In this document: piece after piece, positions 1-8,644 of the stretch
Numbering within the stretch: the first letter of the stretch is position 1
Layout of the letters: every line of letters starts with the position of its first letter
Assembly (NCBI GenBank): GCA_031549865.1
Contig: JAVBPE010000012.1
Span: 1-39,095, forward strand
Length of the DNA stretch: 39,095 bases
Direction of reading: 5' to 3'
Origin: JAVBPE01 sp031549865
Lineage (GTDB): Bacteria > Bacillota_I > Bacilli_A > Acholeplasmatales > Anaeroplasmataceae
Notes under the pieces: model-generated
The model's database searches: none
What the model was told of the DNA's origin: nothing
What the model saw: the letters and a program-made list of their open reading frames with translations, nothing else
Made by a program: the position numbers and the translations under genes

Positions 1-97
1 TTTGTAATCATATTTATCACACTTCCTATGACTATATTTTACCATTTTTAGAACTACTCATAAAGAATTACTTTTCCACTATATTACTTACAATAAA

Positions 98-123
98 AGA
101 AAAAGCCTACCTTTCGGTAGACT
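98..123 (-). terminator. Rho-independent terminator
   Basis: On the minus strand an 8-bp stem (AGTCTACC / GGTAGGCT, one G-T pair) closes a GAAA tetraloop and is followed by TTTTCTTTT. It lies about 200 bases downstream of the groEL stop and probably ends the radical-SAM/DUF4130/groEL transcript. Confidence 0.85.
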
Positions 124-137
124 TTGTCAACACTCTG

Positions 138-161
138 AAGCAATTCATAAAAGAATTGCTT
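138..161. repeat. 9-bp perfect inverted repeat
   Basis: AAGCAATTC and GAATTGCTT flank a 6-base A/T loop. There is no T-run directly behind it on either strand, so it looks like a transcript-stabilising or processing hairpin in the 3' untranslated part of the groEL message, just before the terminator at 98-123. Function is inference. Confidence 0.5.
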
Positions 162-320
162 AACTGCATTAACTTAAAAAATTATTGTTTAATTGGCAAT
201 TGAATCTTAGATATATTTATTAATATCCTTAGTTGCCCATGTTACATTTTTAATAAATTTCTTTATGAAATTATCTAAATAATAATTGTTTTTTCTATTA
301 AATAATATATTTATTCAAAT

Positions 321-1946
321 CTAGCGCATTCCAGATATGCTATCTTTTATAATTTGATTGTTAATTTCTTTTTTTAAAAGACTGTCATAACTTGAATCTA
401 CTAATAAAGCATCAGTAGTAATAATTAAACATGCAATGCTTACCGCATTTTTTAAAGCTACAATTTCAACTAAAGTAGGATCTATTATATTCGAATCAAT
501 AAGATTTTCTACTTTTTGATTAAAAAGATTGTAACCATAATTAAACTCACTTTCTAAAATATTGTCTAATAATTCTTGCTCAAAATATATTTCCGAATTT
601 AATAATAGCTGTTTAAAGGGAGCAAATAAAGTTTCTTTCATGATATTTACTGCCATTTTTTCTTCTTTAGACGTATATTCTTTATACTGTAAAATAGATG
701 TTGCTTTTATATATGCACTTCCACCACCAGGTAATACTCCACTTTTAACAGTAGCATTAATTGCCCCTAAAGCGTCTTCCGCTTTCATCATCTTCTCTGT
801 GATTTCCAGTTCAGTTTGGCCACCTATTTTTATTATTGCATATTTTTTAGCTAATTGATAATATCTATGATTTAATATTTCTTTTTCAAAATTAGTAGTT
901 GCTAATCCAATTAATTTTTCCAAATTTTTTAAATATTCATCTACTTCTTTGTCATTTATCAACTTTGTTGTTTCTTTATTAATTATTATTTTTTTAGTAA
1001 AGCCTAAATCATTAAATGATAAATTATTAAAATTATTTGAAATTTCTTTAGAAAAGAATTTCCCATTAGTCAAATAACTAATATCCTTTAAAATTTCATC
1101 TCGATAATTATTAGTATCTATTAAATTAACTACTGCAATTTTTAAATCGTTCTTCTCCTTTAAAGAAATCACATTAGATAGCGCTGGTTCACTTATACTA
1201 TTACAAATAATAACTAACGAACAACCTGTTTTTTGCATTTTTAAAAATATATCGTTTAAAAAATTAATATCATAAATATCTTCATTAGTAATAAGTATAT
1301 GTGAATTATCAAAAATACAATTTTGAATTTCAGTGTTTGCAAACACTGAAGATGCATACCCATTATCCAAAATATATCCATCCATAACTTCATAAGTAGT
1401 TTTACTATTCTTAGTATTTTCTAATTTAATAAGGCCATTATTACCAATAATTTTTACTATTTCTTCAAAAATATTAGCTAATTCATCACTTTTAGAAGCA
1501 ATTTTTGCAATAGTTTTAATTTCTTTATAACTATTTATTATAATTGCGTTTTGCTCCAAATATTTCACTATTTTATTACTTAAAAGTTCTAAATTTTCTT
1601 TTAATTTTAATGGGTTGACACCACTCTTTATGCTTTTCATGCTTTCATTGATTAAAGAAACTGCTAAAATAGTAGCCGTTGTTGTCCCATCTCCAACCAA
1701 ATCATTTGTTTTCAATGCTACTTCCTTGATCAACTCTGCTCCAACATTTAATGTAGGATTACTTAAAATAAGTTCTCTTGCTATTGTAGCTCCATCATTC
1801 GTTATAAAAGGCTTTTTAAATTCATCTTGGATTATAACGTTTTTTCCATTAGGTCCTAGTGTTATCCTAACTACATTTGCAAGTTCATTTATTCCATCTA
1901 ATAAAATTTCTTTAGCATCGTTTTTTAAAAATATTTCTTTACTCAT
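321..1946 (-). CDS. groEL: Divergent 60-kDa chaperonin GroEL
   Basis: A group I chaperonin subunit that would form the ATP-driven folding ring in the cytoplasm. The length (about 541 residues) matches the family. Recognisable are the N-terminal TLGPNGKNV segment, the nucleotide-binding GDGTTTAT motif near residue 86, the EDAL motif carrying the ATP-hydrolysis aspartate, and the GVLPGGG segment. The apical domain is much diverged and the C-terminus ends in SISGMR without the usual Gly-Gly-Met tail. No groES is nearby. The gene overlaps the upstream DUF4130 gene by a few bases; the ribosome site GGAGAAAG lies inside that gene, and two adjacent ATG codons (1949, 1946) fit, the second at better spacing. 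It is last in an operon with two DNA-metabolism genes, and no CIRCE operator is seen in front of that operon. Confidence 0.92.
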   Translation of the reverse strand: MSKEIFLKNDAKEILLDGINELANVVRITLGPNGKNVIIQDEFKKPFITNDGATIARELILSNPTLNVGAELIKEVALKTNDLVGDGTTTATILAVSLINESMKSIKSGVNPLKLKENLELLSNKIVKYLEQNAIIINSYKEIKTIAKIASKSDELANIFEEIVKIIGNNGLIKLENTKNSKTTYEVMDGYILDNGYASSVFANTEIQNCIFDNSHILITNEDIYDINFLNDIFLKMQKTGCSLVIICNSISEPALSNVISLKEKNDLKIAVVNLIDTNNYRDEILKDISYLTNGKFFSKEISNNFNNLSFNDLGFTKKIIINKETTKLINDKEVDEYLKNLEKLIGLATTNFEKEILNHRYYQLAKKYAIIKIGGQTELEITEKMMKAEDALGAINATVKSGVLPGGGSAYIKATSILQYKEYTSKEEKMAVNIMKETLFAPFKQLLLNSEIYFEQELLDNILESEFNYGYNLFNQKVENLIDSNIIDPTLVEIVALKNAVSIACLIITTDALLVDSSYDSLLKKEINNQIIKDSISGMR

Positions 1947-2706
1947 CATCTTTCTCCATTTCAGTCAAATATCCCCAAAATCTTTTCGGCATAAAAGACA
2001 TCTGATTTTTTTTGTTTATTCTATCTTTTATAGCTATAGTTTTAAAAAAACTTTTCCACATATTACTATACTGTTTCTCATCTTGACTTTTGATAAGAAT
2101 ATCCCTATTAATCGTTTTTGAATCAAGAAACATAAAATCTTTTTTATAATATATAATTGCTTTGTTTCTAAAAACATCATTTATAATAAAAATTTCATTA
2201 GCTAGTCTAGTTTTAAAATGGCTAAATATTAAGGTTATTACGTCATTTTTCGGTTCAAATTCAGCATATAAAACTTTATTATTTAATTCTTTAAATCTTA
2301 AAAAACCTTTATATTTATGACACTCATGGGCAACATCATTTAAAATTTTATTCAAATTCATTACGATATCTAAATGTTTCATATTAAGTAATTCATCTTT
2401 ATATTTATTATAGTAAATTATATATTTCAAAATAATCATTTCTTTGTTAAGATCCCTAGAATGAAATGTTAGATAAATATTATTATAAATAATATAATTT
2501 TGCTTCAAATATCTAATTAATAATAGATACTCATCATTCACTTCTATATTTTGTATATTGTTAAAAATATTAGGAACATAATTATTTTTATTTGTTATAT
2601 GGTAAGGTATAACCTTTGTTTTTAATATTTTTTCTATAACACTAAGCAATCCTTCAAATGTCCCATCATATACATAGGTAGTATCAATAAAAACCCACTT
2701 ATTCAT
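1939..2706 (-). CDS. DUF4130 DNA-metabolism partner of the radical-SAM protein
   Basis: It matches the TIGR03915-type probable DNA metabolism protein that is almost always encoded next to a DNA-modification/repair radical-SAM protein, as here. The 255 residues show the family marks YDGTFEG near the N-terminus, HECHKYKGFLRF in the middle and MPKRFWGYLTEM close to the end. The biochemical role is not known; a part in DNA repair is inferred from the partner. Its start overlaps the stop of the radical-SAM gene (ribosome site AAGGTAG inside it) and its end overlaps groEL, so the three genes are translationally coupled. Confidence 0.85.
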   Translation of the reverse strand: MNKWVFIDTTYVYDGTFEGLLSVIEKILKTKVIPYHITNKNNYVPNIFNNIQNIEVNDEYLLLIRYLKQNYIIYNNIYLTFHSRDLNKEMIILKYIIYYNKYKDELLNMKHLDIVMNLNKILNDVAHECHKYKGFLRFKELNNKVLYAEFEPKNDVITLIFSHFKTRLANEIFIINDVFRNKAIIYYKKDFMFLDSKTINRDILIKSQDEKQYSNMWKSFFKTIAIKDRINKKNQMSFMPKRFWGYLTEMEKDDE

Positions 2707-3937
2707 TTACTTCACTACCTTTAAATAACGATAATTGTGTATACCCTTTATCTTTAATCTCTTTTTTATTTTCTAAAACTAAAGAATTTGCAATTATTCT
2801 TTTATCAAACATATTTATAGGAATAATATATTTATCATTACATGTTATAAAATATTGTGCTTTTTTTATAGATATATGCATATTTTTCAAATCTTCAAAA
2901 GTTAATTTTTTATATTTTCTAGCTTTAATAATTTTTAAAGCAGAAGTCAATCCAATACCAGGTATTCTTATTAAATCACTATAATTTGTAGTATTTATTT
3001 CCATTGGAAATCTATTTAAATTTCTAATTGCCCAGTTTGATTTAGGATCAATAAGATAATTAAAATTTTCGTTATCTTTATCAAATAATTCATCTACTTT
3101 AAATTCATAAAAGCGCAAAAGCCAATCTGCTTGATACAGTCTATTTTCTCTAACTAAAGGTGGTTCTTTTAATCTTGGTAAAAGATTATCATTATTAACT
3201 GGAATATATGCTGAGTAATATACTCTTTTTAATTCAAATTTTTTATACATTGCATCGCTTAATGATAAAACTTTATAATCTGAATCATCACTAGCACCAA
3301 TTATCATTTGGGTGGTTTGTCCAGCATGTACGAAGTTTTTATCTTTCTTGGCCTCATTATTTACATATGCTAAAGATTGTATTAAAGTATCTTTATTTTT
3401 ATCCGGTGCTAATAATTTTAAACTGTTATTAGAAGGTAATTCAATATTTACACTCATTCTATCTACCAGTAAACCAGTTTTTTTAATTATCTCTTGATTG
3501 GCACCCGGAATTCCTTTTACATGAATATATCCATAAAATTTATATTTCTCACGCAGTAATCTTACTATTTCATAAATTTTTAACATCGTATAATCTGAAT
3601 TTTTTATAATACCTGAACTTAAAAATAAACCTTCAATATAGTTTCTTCGGTAGAAATTAATTGTAATATCTGCAATTTCTTCTGGAGTAAATAAAGCTCT
3701 TTCAATACTATTAGTACGCCTATTAATGCAATATTTACAATCATAAATACATATATTCGTCATTAAAATCTTCAAAAGAGATATGCATCTTCCATCAGCA
3801 GAAAAACTATGGCAAACACCAGGTCTACTTCCCATTCCCAAACCATTACTATTTTTTCTATCACTACCACTTGAACTGCAAGAAACATCATATTTTGCAC
3901 TATCCGCTAATATTATTAACTTTTTTTCAAAATCCAT
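2699..3937 (-). CDS. Putative DNA modification/repair radical SAM protein
   Basis: It matches the TIGR03916-type radical-SAM family linked to DNA repair. The iron-sulfur motif CIYDCKYC (CxxxCxxC) is near residue 65, preceded by the typical ASDSAKYDVSCSSSG-like start (here LADSAKYDVSCSSSG) and the SRPGVCHS segment. The C-terminal part has a helix-hairpin-helix DNA-binding motif (IPGIGLTSALKII), as expected for a protein acting on DNA. I start it at the ATG at 3937, eight bases behind AGAAGG; a longer GTG start at 3946 would overlap that ribosome site. Substrate and reaction are unknown for the family. First gene of the operon with DUF4130 and groEL; an AT-rich upstream region with TATAAT supplies the likely promoter. 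Confidence 0.88.
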   Translation of the reverse strand: MDFEKKLIILADSAKYDVSCSSSGSDRKNSNGLGMGSRPGVCHSFSADGRCISLLKILMTNICIYDCKYCINRRTNSIERALFTPEEIADITINFYRRNYIEGLFLSSGIIKNSDYTMLKIYEIVRLLREKYKFYGYIHVKGIPGANQEIIKKTGLLVDRMSVNIELPSNNSLKLLAPDKNKDTLIQSLAYVNNEAKKDKNFVHAGQTTQMIIGASDDSDYKVLSLSDAMYKKFELKRVYYSAYIPVNNDNLLPRLKEPPLVRENRLYQADWLLRFYEFKVDELFDKDNENFNYLIDPKSNWAIRNLNRFPMEINTTNYSDLIRIPGIGLTSALKIIKARKYKKLTFEDLKNMHISIKKAQYFITCNDKYIIPINMFDKRIIANSLVLENKKEIKDKGYTQLSLFKGSEVNE

Positions 3938-4010
3938 ATGTAGCACCTTCTTTAATTATATTGTAATATGTAAGTATACATTATTGATGTCTACATTATT
4001 TTTTAATATA

Positions 4011-4036
4011 AAAAAAAGACCGATTAATCGGTCCTT
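4011..4036 (-). terminator. Rho-independent terminator of the Hsp20 operon
   Basis: The perfect palindrome GACCGATTAATCGGTC (4018-4033) is followed on the minus strand by a run of eight T. It sits 16 bases after the stop of the second hsp20 gene. Confidence 0.92.
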
Positions 4037-4051
4037 AAAAAGAGAGAGGGG

Positions 4052-4456
4052 TTATTCAATCTTGATAAATTTCTTTTCTACAACTTCTTCTTTTACTTTT
4101 GGTACAACGACATTTAAAACGCCATTTTCAAATTTTGCTTTAATTTTTTCTAAATCAATTTCACCAACAAAATAGCTTCTTGATATAGATTTAGTCATTC
4201 TTTCTTTTCTAATATATTTAGTATTATCTTCTTTTACTTCTTCTACGTTAGCACTGATTACTAAATATCCTTCATTTACTTCGATATTTATATCCTTTTT
4301 ATCAAAACCAGGCATATCAATATCAAATATAAACTCATTTTCATTTTCTACTAAATCTGTTTTCATATGTTTTACTGGGCCACGGAATCCTTCATTGAAG
4401 AAGTTTGCCATTTCATCAAAAATATTTAAATCATTATTTCTTTTTATATAATACAT
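4052..4456 (-). CDS. Small heat-shock protein (Hsp20/alpha-crystallin), copy 2
   Basis: An ATP-independent holdase that would bind unfolding proteins as an oligomer. The 134 residues carry an alpha-crystallin domain from about residue 32 to 125, with the family signature FENGVLNVVVPK and a C-terminal I-x-I type tail (FIKIE) used for oligomer assembly. The ribosome site AAGGAG lies eight bases before the ATG. It follows the other hsp20 gene by 44 bases and precedes a strong terminator, so the two form a bicistronic unit driven by the CIRCE-flanked promoter. Confidence 0.93.
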   Translation of the reverse strand: MYYIKRNNDLNIFDEMANFFNEGFRGPVKHMKTDLVENENEFIFDIDMPGFDKKDINIEVNEGYLVISANVEEVKEDNTKYIRKERMTKSISRSYFVGEIDLEKIKAKFENGVLNVVVPKVKEEVVEKKFIKIE

Positions 4457-4500
4457 AATTATGTCTCCTTTTGTTTTTATTATATGTTTTTTATTATTTC

Positions 4501-4872
4501 TTATTCAATAAAGATATTTTTTGCAACTTTTTCTTTTTTTCTTAAAGTTACTTTTAATACACCATTTTCTAATTTTGCTTTTATACTATTTTCATCTAAT
4601 TCTTCAAAGTAAATATTTCTTTTTAATTCACCACTCCTTTCATTTAAAAGATATTTACTCTCTTTTTTTATTTCTTTTTTTGCCGTTATAGTTAAAATAT
4701 TGTCTTTATATTCAATTGATACATTCTCTTTACTGAAACCAGCTAGATTTGCTTCTATTAGATATTCGCTTTCATTTAATTTTGAAATATCTATCAGCAT
4801 TTTATTTATAGGGTCCATATTTAAACTATTTAGTATTGGGGCAAAGCAATTCATTTCTGTTATTAAGCTCAT
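4501..4872 (-). CDS. Small heat-shock protein (Hsp20/alpha-crystallin), copy 1
   Basis: A 123-residue Hsp20-type holdase. The alpha-crystallin domain runs from about residue 30 to 115, with the signature KLENGVLKVTLRK, and the protein ends in an IFIE tail matching the I-x-I oligomerisation motif. It is only moderately similar to the neighbouring copy, most clearly around the signature, so the two may form mixed oligomers (inference). GAAGG lies nine bases before the ATG. It is the first gene behind the promoter at 4934-4961 and is expected to be repressed by HrcA through the two operators. Confidence 0.93.
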   Translation of the reverse strand: MSLITEMNCFAPILNSLNMDPINKMLIDISKLNESEYLIEANLAGFSKENVSIEYKDNILTITAKKEIKKESKYLLNERSGELKRNIYFEELDENSIKAKLENGVLKVTLRKKEKVAKNIFIE

Positions 4873-4896
4873 TTCAAATTCCTTCTTTCATTTATT

Positions 4897-4923
4897 TTGG
4901 CACTCTTATATGCTGTTTGCCAA
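4897..4923 (-). promoter_or_regulatory. CIRCE-like HrcA operator, proximal copy
   Basis: TTGGCACTC, nine bases, GTTTGCCAA: the arms and 9-base spacer follow the CIRCE pattern (TTAGCACTC-N9-GAGTGCTAA) with one mismatch in the left arm and three in the right. It lies between the promoter and the first hsp20 start, where a bound repressor would block elongation or initiation. Confidence 0.65.
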
Positions 4924-4933
4924 TTACACCTAT

Positions 4934-4961
4934 AGTATATCACTATTTTTGGCACTGTCAA
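4934..4961 (-). promoter_or_regulatory. Sigma-A promoter of the hsp20 operon
   Basis: On the minus strand: TTGACA, 16 bases, TATACT. The -35 hexamer overlaps the distal CIRCE copy, and the proximal copy lies just downstream, so the promoter is bracketed by the two operators. Confidence 0.85.
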
Positions 4962-4975
4962 CACTCAAGTGCTAA
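4949..4975 (-). promoter_or_regulatory. CIRCE HrcA operator, distal copy
   Basis: TTGGCACTG, nine bases, AAGTGCTAA: three mismatches to the 18 consensus positions of CIRCE and the canonical 9-base spacing. It covers the -35 hexamer of the hsp20 promoter. Confidence 0.78.
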
Positions 4976-5417
4976 TTTATATCAATGAAAACGTTTTCCT
5001 AAGAGAAATGTTTTAAATAAAATAAAAAAATCATCTGTAAAATAGACGAAATAGTATAAAAATCATTTTAAAAGTGTTTATATATGGAATGCATTATGAT
5101 TTATGTCTAATTTTTTTCTTAACGTTTAGTTGATAGTTAATAAAGATATTGCACTTAAAATTCAAATGAGTTTGTTTGTAATTATAAATTTAAAGATAAA
5201 CAGCGGTTATTGTAATAATTTCTCGTGTCAAATTTTTCCAACAAAATTAGCATCTCAAACATATAACAAAAAGGCATCATTCATCACTAGGACTTATGAC
5301 ACCTTACAAGTTTAAAAACTCAATTCTTTAATTTTATTATCTCTGTGCCCGATTTTCTATTAACAATACACTCTTTACAATTTTACTTAATCTAACTTAT
5401 AGTAAAATTGCATTTTT
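4976..5417. other. 442-base stretch without a supported gene
   Basis: Apart from the inverted repeat at 5378-5410 I see no gene, tRNA or operator here. One forward reading frame of about 61 codons (5130-5315) has no ribosome site and no recognisable composition; I reject it. Confidence 0.6.
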
Positions 5418-5419
5418 TT
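5378..5419. terminator. Inverted repeat at the end of the agr-effector operon
   Basis: CAATTTTACT (5378-5387) and AGTAAAATTG (5401-5410) form a perfect 10-bp stem with a 13-base loop. The seven-T run follows it on the plus strand, up to the stop of the CPBP gene; on the minus strand no T-run follows. It may end the minus-strand operon as a 3' hairpin or block antisense transcription from the right-facing side. Confidence 0.5.
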
Positions 5420-6335
5420 AAATAAAAGTTATTACATTATTTATAAGAAAATAAATAAAAAATATTAAAATCATTAGTCCTAAAAAAATATAATGTACTT
5501 TACTAGACTGCTCAATATTTTTTAGTTCTAACTTATTAATTTCATTTTTTGATAAATTAAATAAATAATATGATAGGCCAAAACCTAATGCAATAGCAAT
5601 CGTTATAAAAATAATTCCAGGTAATTTTATTATATAACTAGAATCATTAATCAGTGAACTAAATTCGAAAGGCAGCATTACGTAATTAGCAAATATAATT
5701 GCCAAAACATTATATACTAAATGAATAATAATTAATTTACTAATATTTTGATCTTTTAAATATCTAAAATACATAATTGATCCAAACAAAAAAGCAGATG
5801 CTACATTTAAAATTCCTTGATGCGATAATGCAAATAATAAAACTGTAATTACATATAATTCTATTTTAGATAAAGATACCTTTCCTAATACTCCCTTGTA
5901 ATAAACTTCTTCTATAATTGCTGGTATAATTGCATAAAAAATAATCATTCTTAAAAATTCAAAAAAATCGAATTTAGAAATACTTTTAATAGGTATTAGA
6001 TTTGTTTTGGCCAGTATTAATTCTAAACTTATATTAAAAAATAAGGTTAAACCAAATATTAAAATTGAATTAATCAAAATCTTTAATAATGCAAATTTAG
6101 AAAATTTCTTAAAATCATTATTATCAATAAATAAAGATTTTTCTTTTGAGGATGTTATATAAAGAACTATTAAAATAGGGATAGCAAACCCTATAATTTG
6201 TCCTAAGAGCATGGCACTAGTCGGATTATCAACAAACAGTGTAATTAATATAGGAACTATAATTAATGATAATATTATTGTGCTCAATGCCAAAATAAAA
6301 CATATTACAATCGGTTTTCTAATTAATGTTTTCAT
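5418..6335 (-). CDS. CPBP-family (Abi) intramembrane protease
   Basis: A polytopic membrane protein of 305 residues with about eight membrane segments. The CPBP/Abi glutamic-protease motifs are in place: E142-E143 in IEEVYYKG, H172 in the next segment and H205-x3-N209. The usual arginine of EExxxR is a lysine (K147). Family members include Rce1-type CaaX proteases, bacteriocin-immunity proteins, and MroQ of Staphylococcus aureus, which takes part in agr peptide maturation. Here the gene is last in the operon that begins with agrD and overlaps the preceding permease gene, so leader-peptide removal from AgrD or self-immunity to the exported product are both plausible; the sequence does not decide between them. 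Ribosome site GAAAGG is seven bases before the ATG. Confidence 0.85.
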   Translation of the reverse strand: MKTLIRKPIVICFILALSTIILSLIIVPILITLFVDNPTSAMLLGQIIGFAIPILIVLYITSSKEKSLFIDNNDFKKFSKFALLKILINSILIFGLTLFFNISLELILAKTNLIPIKSISKFDFFEFLRMIIFYAIIPAIIEEVYYKGVLGKVSLSKIELYVITVLLFALSHQGILNVASAFLFGSIMYFRYLKDQNISKLIIIHLVYNVLAIIFANYVMLPFEFSSLINDSSYIIKLPGIIFITIAIALGFGLSYYLFNLSKNEINKLELKNIEQSSKVHYIFLGLMILIFFIYFLINNVITFI

Positions 6336-7605
6336 CTTTTAGACCTTTCTCATATTTATGAACAAAAGTTAAGATGAATATTATTAACAAAGTATAGTAG
6401 CTTATAAAAATTAATCCTAAATATTGAAATAATACTTTACTATTTAGCATAAAAGCATTTGATTTAACAAGAGACATTTCTATATATACTGGCTTAAATA
6501 TACTATCTATTCCCAGTGTTAGTATAAATGATAAAACTACAGATATTAAAATTCCTAAAATTAAGATAAAAGAATAATCAATTAAATATGCTTTAATTAT
6601 ATTTATTTTACGGTAACCGAGTGTTATTAAAATTTTCAAGTATTTTTGTTGATTATAAATCTTTGTTATTATTGCACAAATTAATAATAAGGCTACTTGA
6701 ATTAAAACAATAAGTGTTAAAACATTAACCAGTTTTGTAAAATCGCTAATTTTCTTCATTAAATTCATTGCTTGTTCAACATCCGAAAACAATTCATTTA
6801 AAAATAATTCTTTTAATTCTTCAGTAACTTTTACAACATTACTAACGTTATCAACTAAAGCAATAATTTCAGTTTGATGCATCTCAAAACTATTATTAAC
6901 ATTTAAAGCGTTAAATACATCCATCCCAATTATACAAGGACAAAGCATATTTATATCTTTTAATTGTTCCAAAATTATAGTTGTATTAAAATAATCTTCA
7001 TAAAATGCATCTTCACCTAAAAAAGCATTGTATATACCGTCTATTCTTACATTTATAGTTTGATTTCCAACTCTCAACAAAACATACTGGCCTACTATAG
7101 ATCCAAAATCTTTTATGCCGGCATTAAAAAGAGCTAATTCACTAATTATAATTCCATCATCTTTTAATTTACTACCATATACTATTTCATTTTCTATATC
7201 AAAAAGTTCTTTATAATAATCATTAAATTGATTAAATTTAGCATAACTAACATATAGATTAGTATTAAAATTTATACGAATATCATTTAGATTTAAAGTG
7301 CTATCTTGTCCTATTAATTCATATCTATTATATAATGATTTAACATTTGCAAGATTATAAACTCTTAATAAATCTTCTTCATTTAAATAATCACTTTTAT
7401 AATCGTTTTCTTCAAAATAACCATATGATATTTTTATTTGTTTTACTAAGATATTATCATCAACTAAATTTGAAAACACCCTAACACTACCACTACTAAT
7501 GCTATTCATTATAAGCCAAGTAGTAGATGAAATTATTATCAAAATTAATACAGTTCTTATGTTTTTTATATATCGCTTAAAATTTATTAACCCTAATCTA
7601 AACAT
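6319..7605 (-). CDS. FtsX/MacB-type ABC permease, large subunit
   Basis: A 428-residue membrane protein with one N-terminal membrane helix, a long extracytoplasmic domain (about residues 40-285) and three C-terminal helices: the type VII (MacB/LolCE/FtsX) permease plan. I place the start at 7605, after AGGTGATCGAT; the longer GTG start at 7614 would lie in that ribosome site. It overlaps both neighbours, the smaller permease upstream and the CPBP gene downstream. With that permease and the ATPase it should form a heteromeric transporter. Such transporters move or extract substrates at the outer face of the membrane (antimicrobial peptides, lipoproteins, bacteriocins) and do not act as importers. 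The extracytoplasmic domain has no family I recognise. Confidence 0.85.
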   Translation of the reverse strand: MFRLGLINFKRYIKNIRTVLILIIISSTTWLIMNSISSGSVRVFSNLVDDNILVKQIKISYGYFEENDYKSDYLNEEDLLRVYNLANVKSLYNRYELIGQDSTLNLNDIRINFNTNLYVSYAKFNQFNDYYKELFDIENEIVYGSKLKDDGIIISELALFNAGIKDFGSIVGQYVLLRVGNQTINVRIDGIYNAFLGEDAFYEDYFNTTIILEQLKDINMLCPCIIGMDVFNALNVNNSFEMHQTEIIALVDNVSNVVKVTEELKELFLNELFSDVEQAMNLMKKISDFTKLVNVLTLIVLIQVALLLICAIITKIYNQQKYLKILITLGYRKINIIKAYLIDYSFILILGILISVVLSFILTLGIDSIFKPVYIEMSLVKSNAFMLNSKVLFQYLGLIFISYYTLLIIFILTFVHKYEKGLKDENIN

Positions 7606-8644
7606 ATCGATCACCTGATTGTCTAACCGATCTATATGATATATAAGTATTTAAAAAATTCAATAATAAACTAATACCTAAAGTTGTTAAAATGCTTTTA
7701 TAGTTTATTTTTAACGCAAAAATAGAATAATCCAGTAGAGAACTAATATTAACAACTTCAAATATTAAAAAATTCAATAAATATGCAACAACTAACGCAA
7801 TAACAAAAGCTAAAATATTATAAATTAAACAAATAATAAAAATCCCATTAAATAATTCTTTTTTCTTAATGCCTAAAAAATTAAGCATAAAAAATGTTTT
7901 CCTATTTTGAAAGGAAATATTTTTAAATAATGTCGCAAAAGTTATTATTGAAATGAAAAAAAATAAGGCCACTAAAACACAACCAATGATTATTAGAGCA
8001 TTTTTATATATTTTTAATTGATCATAATTATCTTTATAATTAATTGAATTATTTAAATCTATCAAATTTAATTCTTCAAACTCAAGAACTTCAATTGTTT
8101 TTAAACTTATTTTACTTAGATTCTCTTTATAAGTAATTATTTGAGGATAGCCATTTTTTCTATAAATACTATCATCTTCAATAATTCCAATAACATTATA
8201 ATTATATAACTCCCCATTAATTTCTACACTTAAGATATCATTTATTTCAATTGTGGGATTTAAACTTCTTAATATTATTGCATTATTATTACCTATGTTC
8301 ATACTGCCTGTATAGAGAACATCTTTTTCACAGTTTAATAAAAATTCGGTTTTATTTGTATAACCAATTTGAAAGCAATCAATATTTATTGTATCTTTAA
8401 CACATGAATCAATATAAACTGATTCTATTTTTCTCGAATTATAAATACTATCAATATCTTTAAAATATGTAATTTCTTTATAATACTCACATTTTGATAA
8501 ATAATCCTTTGAATAATTTATACCGTTAAGGCTTGTTGATAAAGCAAATAAAGCTAAACCTATATTAATACCTAAAACAAAAATAACTATTACTTGATAA
8601 AAAATATTATTAAAAATTTTCTTAATTAATAATTTATTTATCAT
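7598..8644 (-). CDS. FtsX/MacB-type ABC permease, small subunit
   Basis: About 348 residues with the same plan as the next gene: an N-terminal helix, an extracytoplasmic domain (about residues 40-205), then three helices. Two starts compete: ATG 8659 and ATG 8644. I prefer 8644 because the protein then begins directly with a normal basic-plus-membrane segment, although its ribosome site is poor; it overlaps the ATPase gene slightly. The two permeases are clearly separate genes with different extracytoplasmic domains, so the transporter is probably a heterodimer. The arrangement is reminiscent of lactococcin-972-type bacteriocin loci, where one longer FtsX-type protein is found. Confidence 0.82.
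   Translation of the reverse strand: MINKLLIKKIFNNIFYQVIVIFVLGINIGLALFALSTSLNGINYSKDYLSKCEYYKEITYFKDIDSIYNSRKIESVYIDSCVKDTINIDCFQIGYTNKTEFLLNCEKDVLYTGSMNIGNNNAIILRSLNPTIEINDILSVEINGELYNYNVIGIIEDDSIYRKNGYPQIITYKENLSKISLKTIEVLEFEELNLIDLNNSINYKDNYDQLKIYKNALIIIGCVLVALFFFISIITFATLFKNISFQNRKTFFMLNFLGIKKKELFNGIFIICLIYNILAFVIALVVAYLLNFLIFEVVNISSLLDYSIFALKINYKSILTTLGISLLLNFLNTYISYRSVRQSGDRYV

Larger units (their letters stand above)
1..320. other. 320-base stretch without a supported gene, downstream of groEL
   Basis: No convincing reading frame with a start and ribosome site is seen. It holds a terminator (98-123) and a 9-bp hairpin (138-161), annotated separately. A minus-strand frame across about 178-300 without a plausible start codon would encode a short lysine-rich peptide; I do not call it a gene. 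Confidence 0.6.

Noticed and set aside
178..300. Short lysine-rich minus-strand frame after groEL
   Set aside because: No ATG/GTG/TTG start with a ribosome site; too short to support.
5130..5315. Forward frame of 61 codons
   Set aside because: No ribosome site, no family, in an otherwise empty region.
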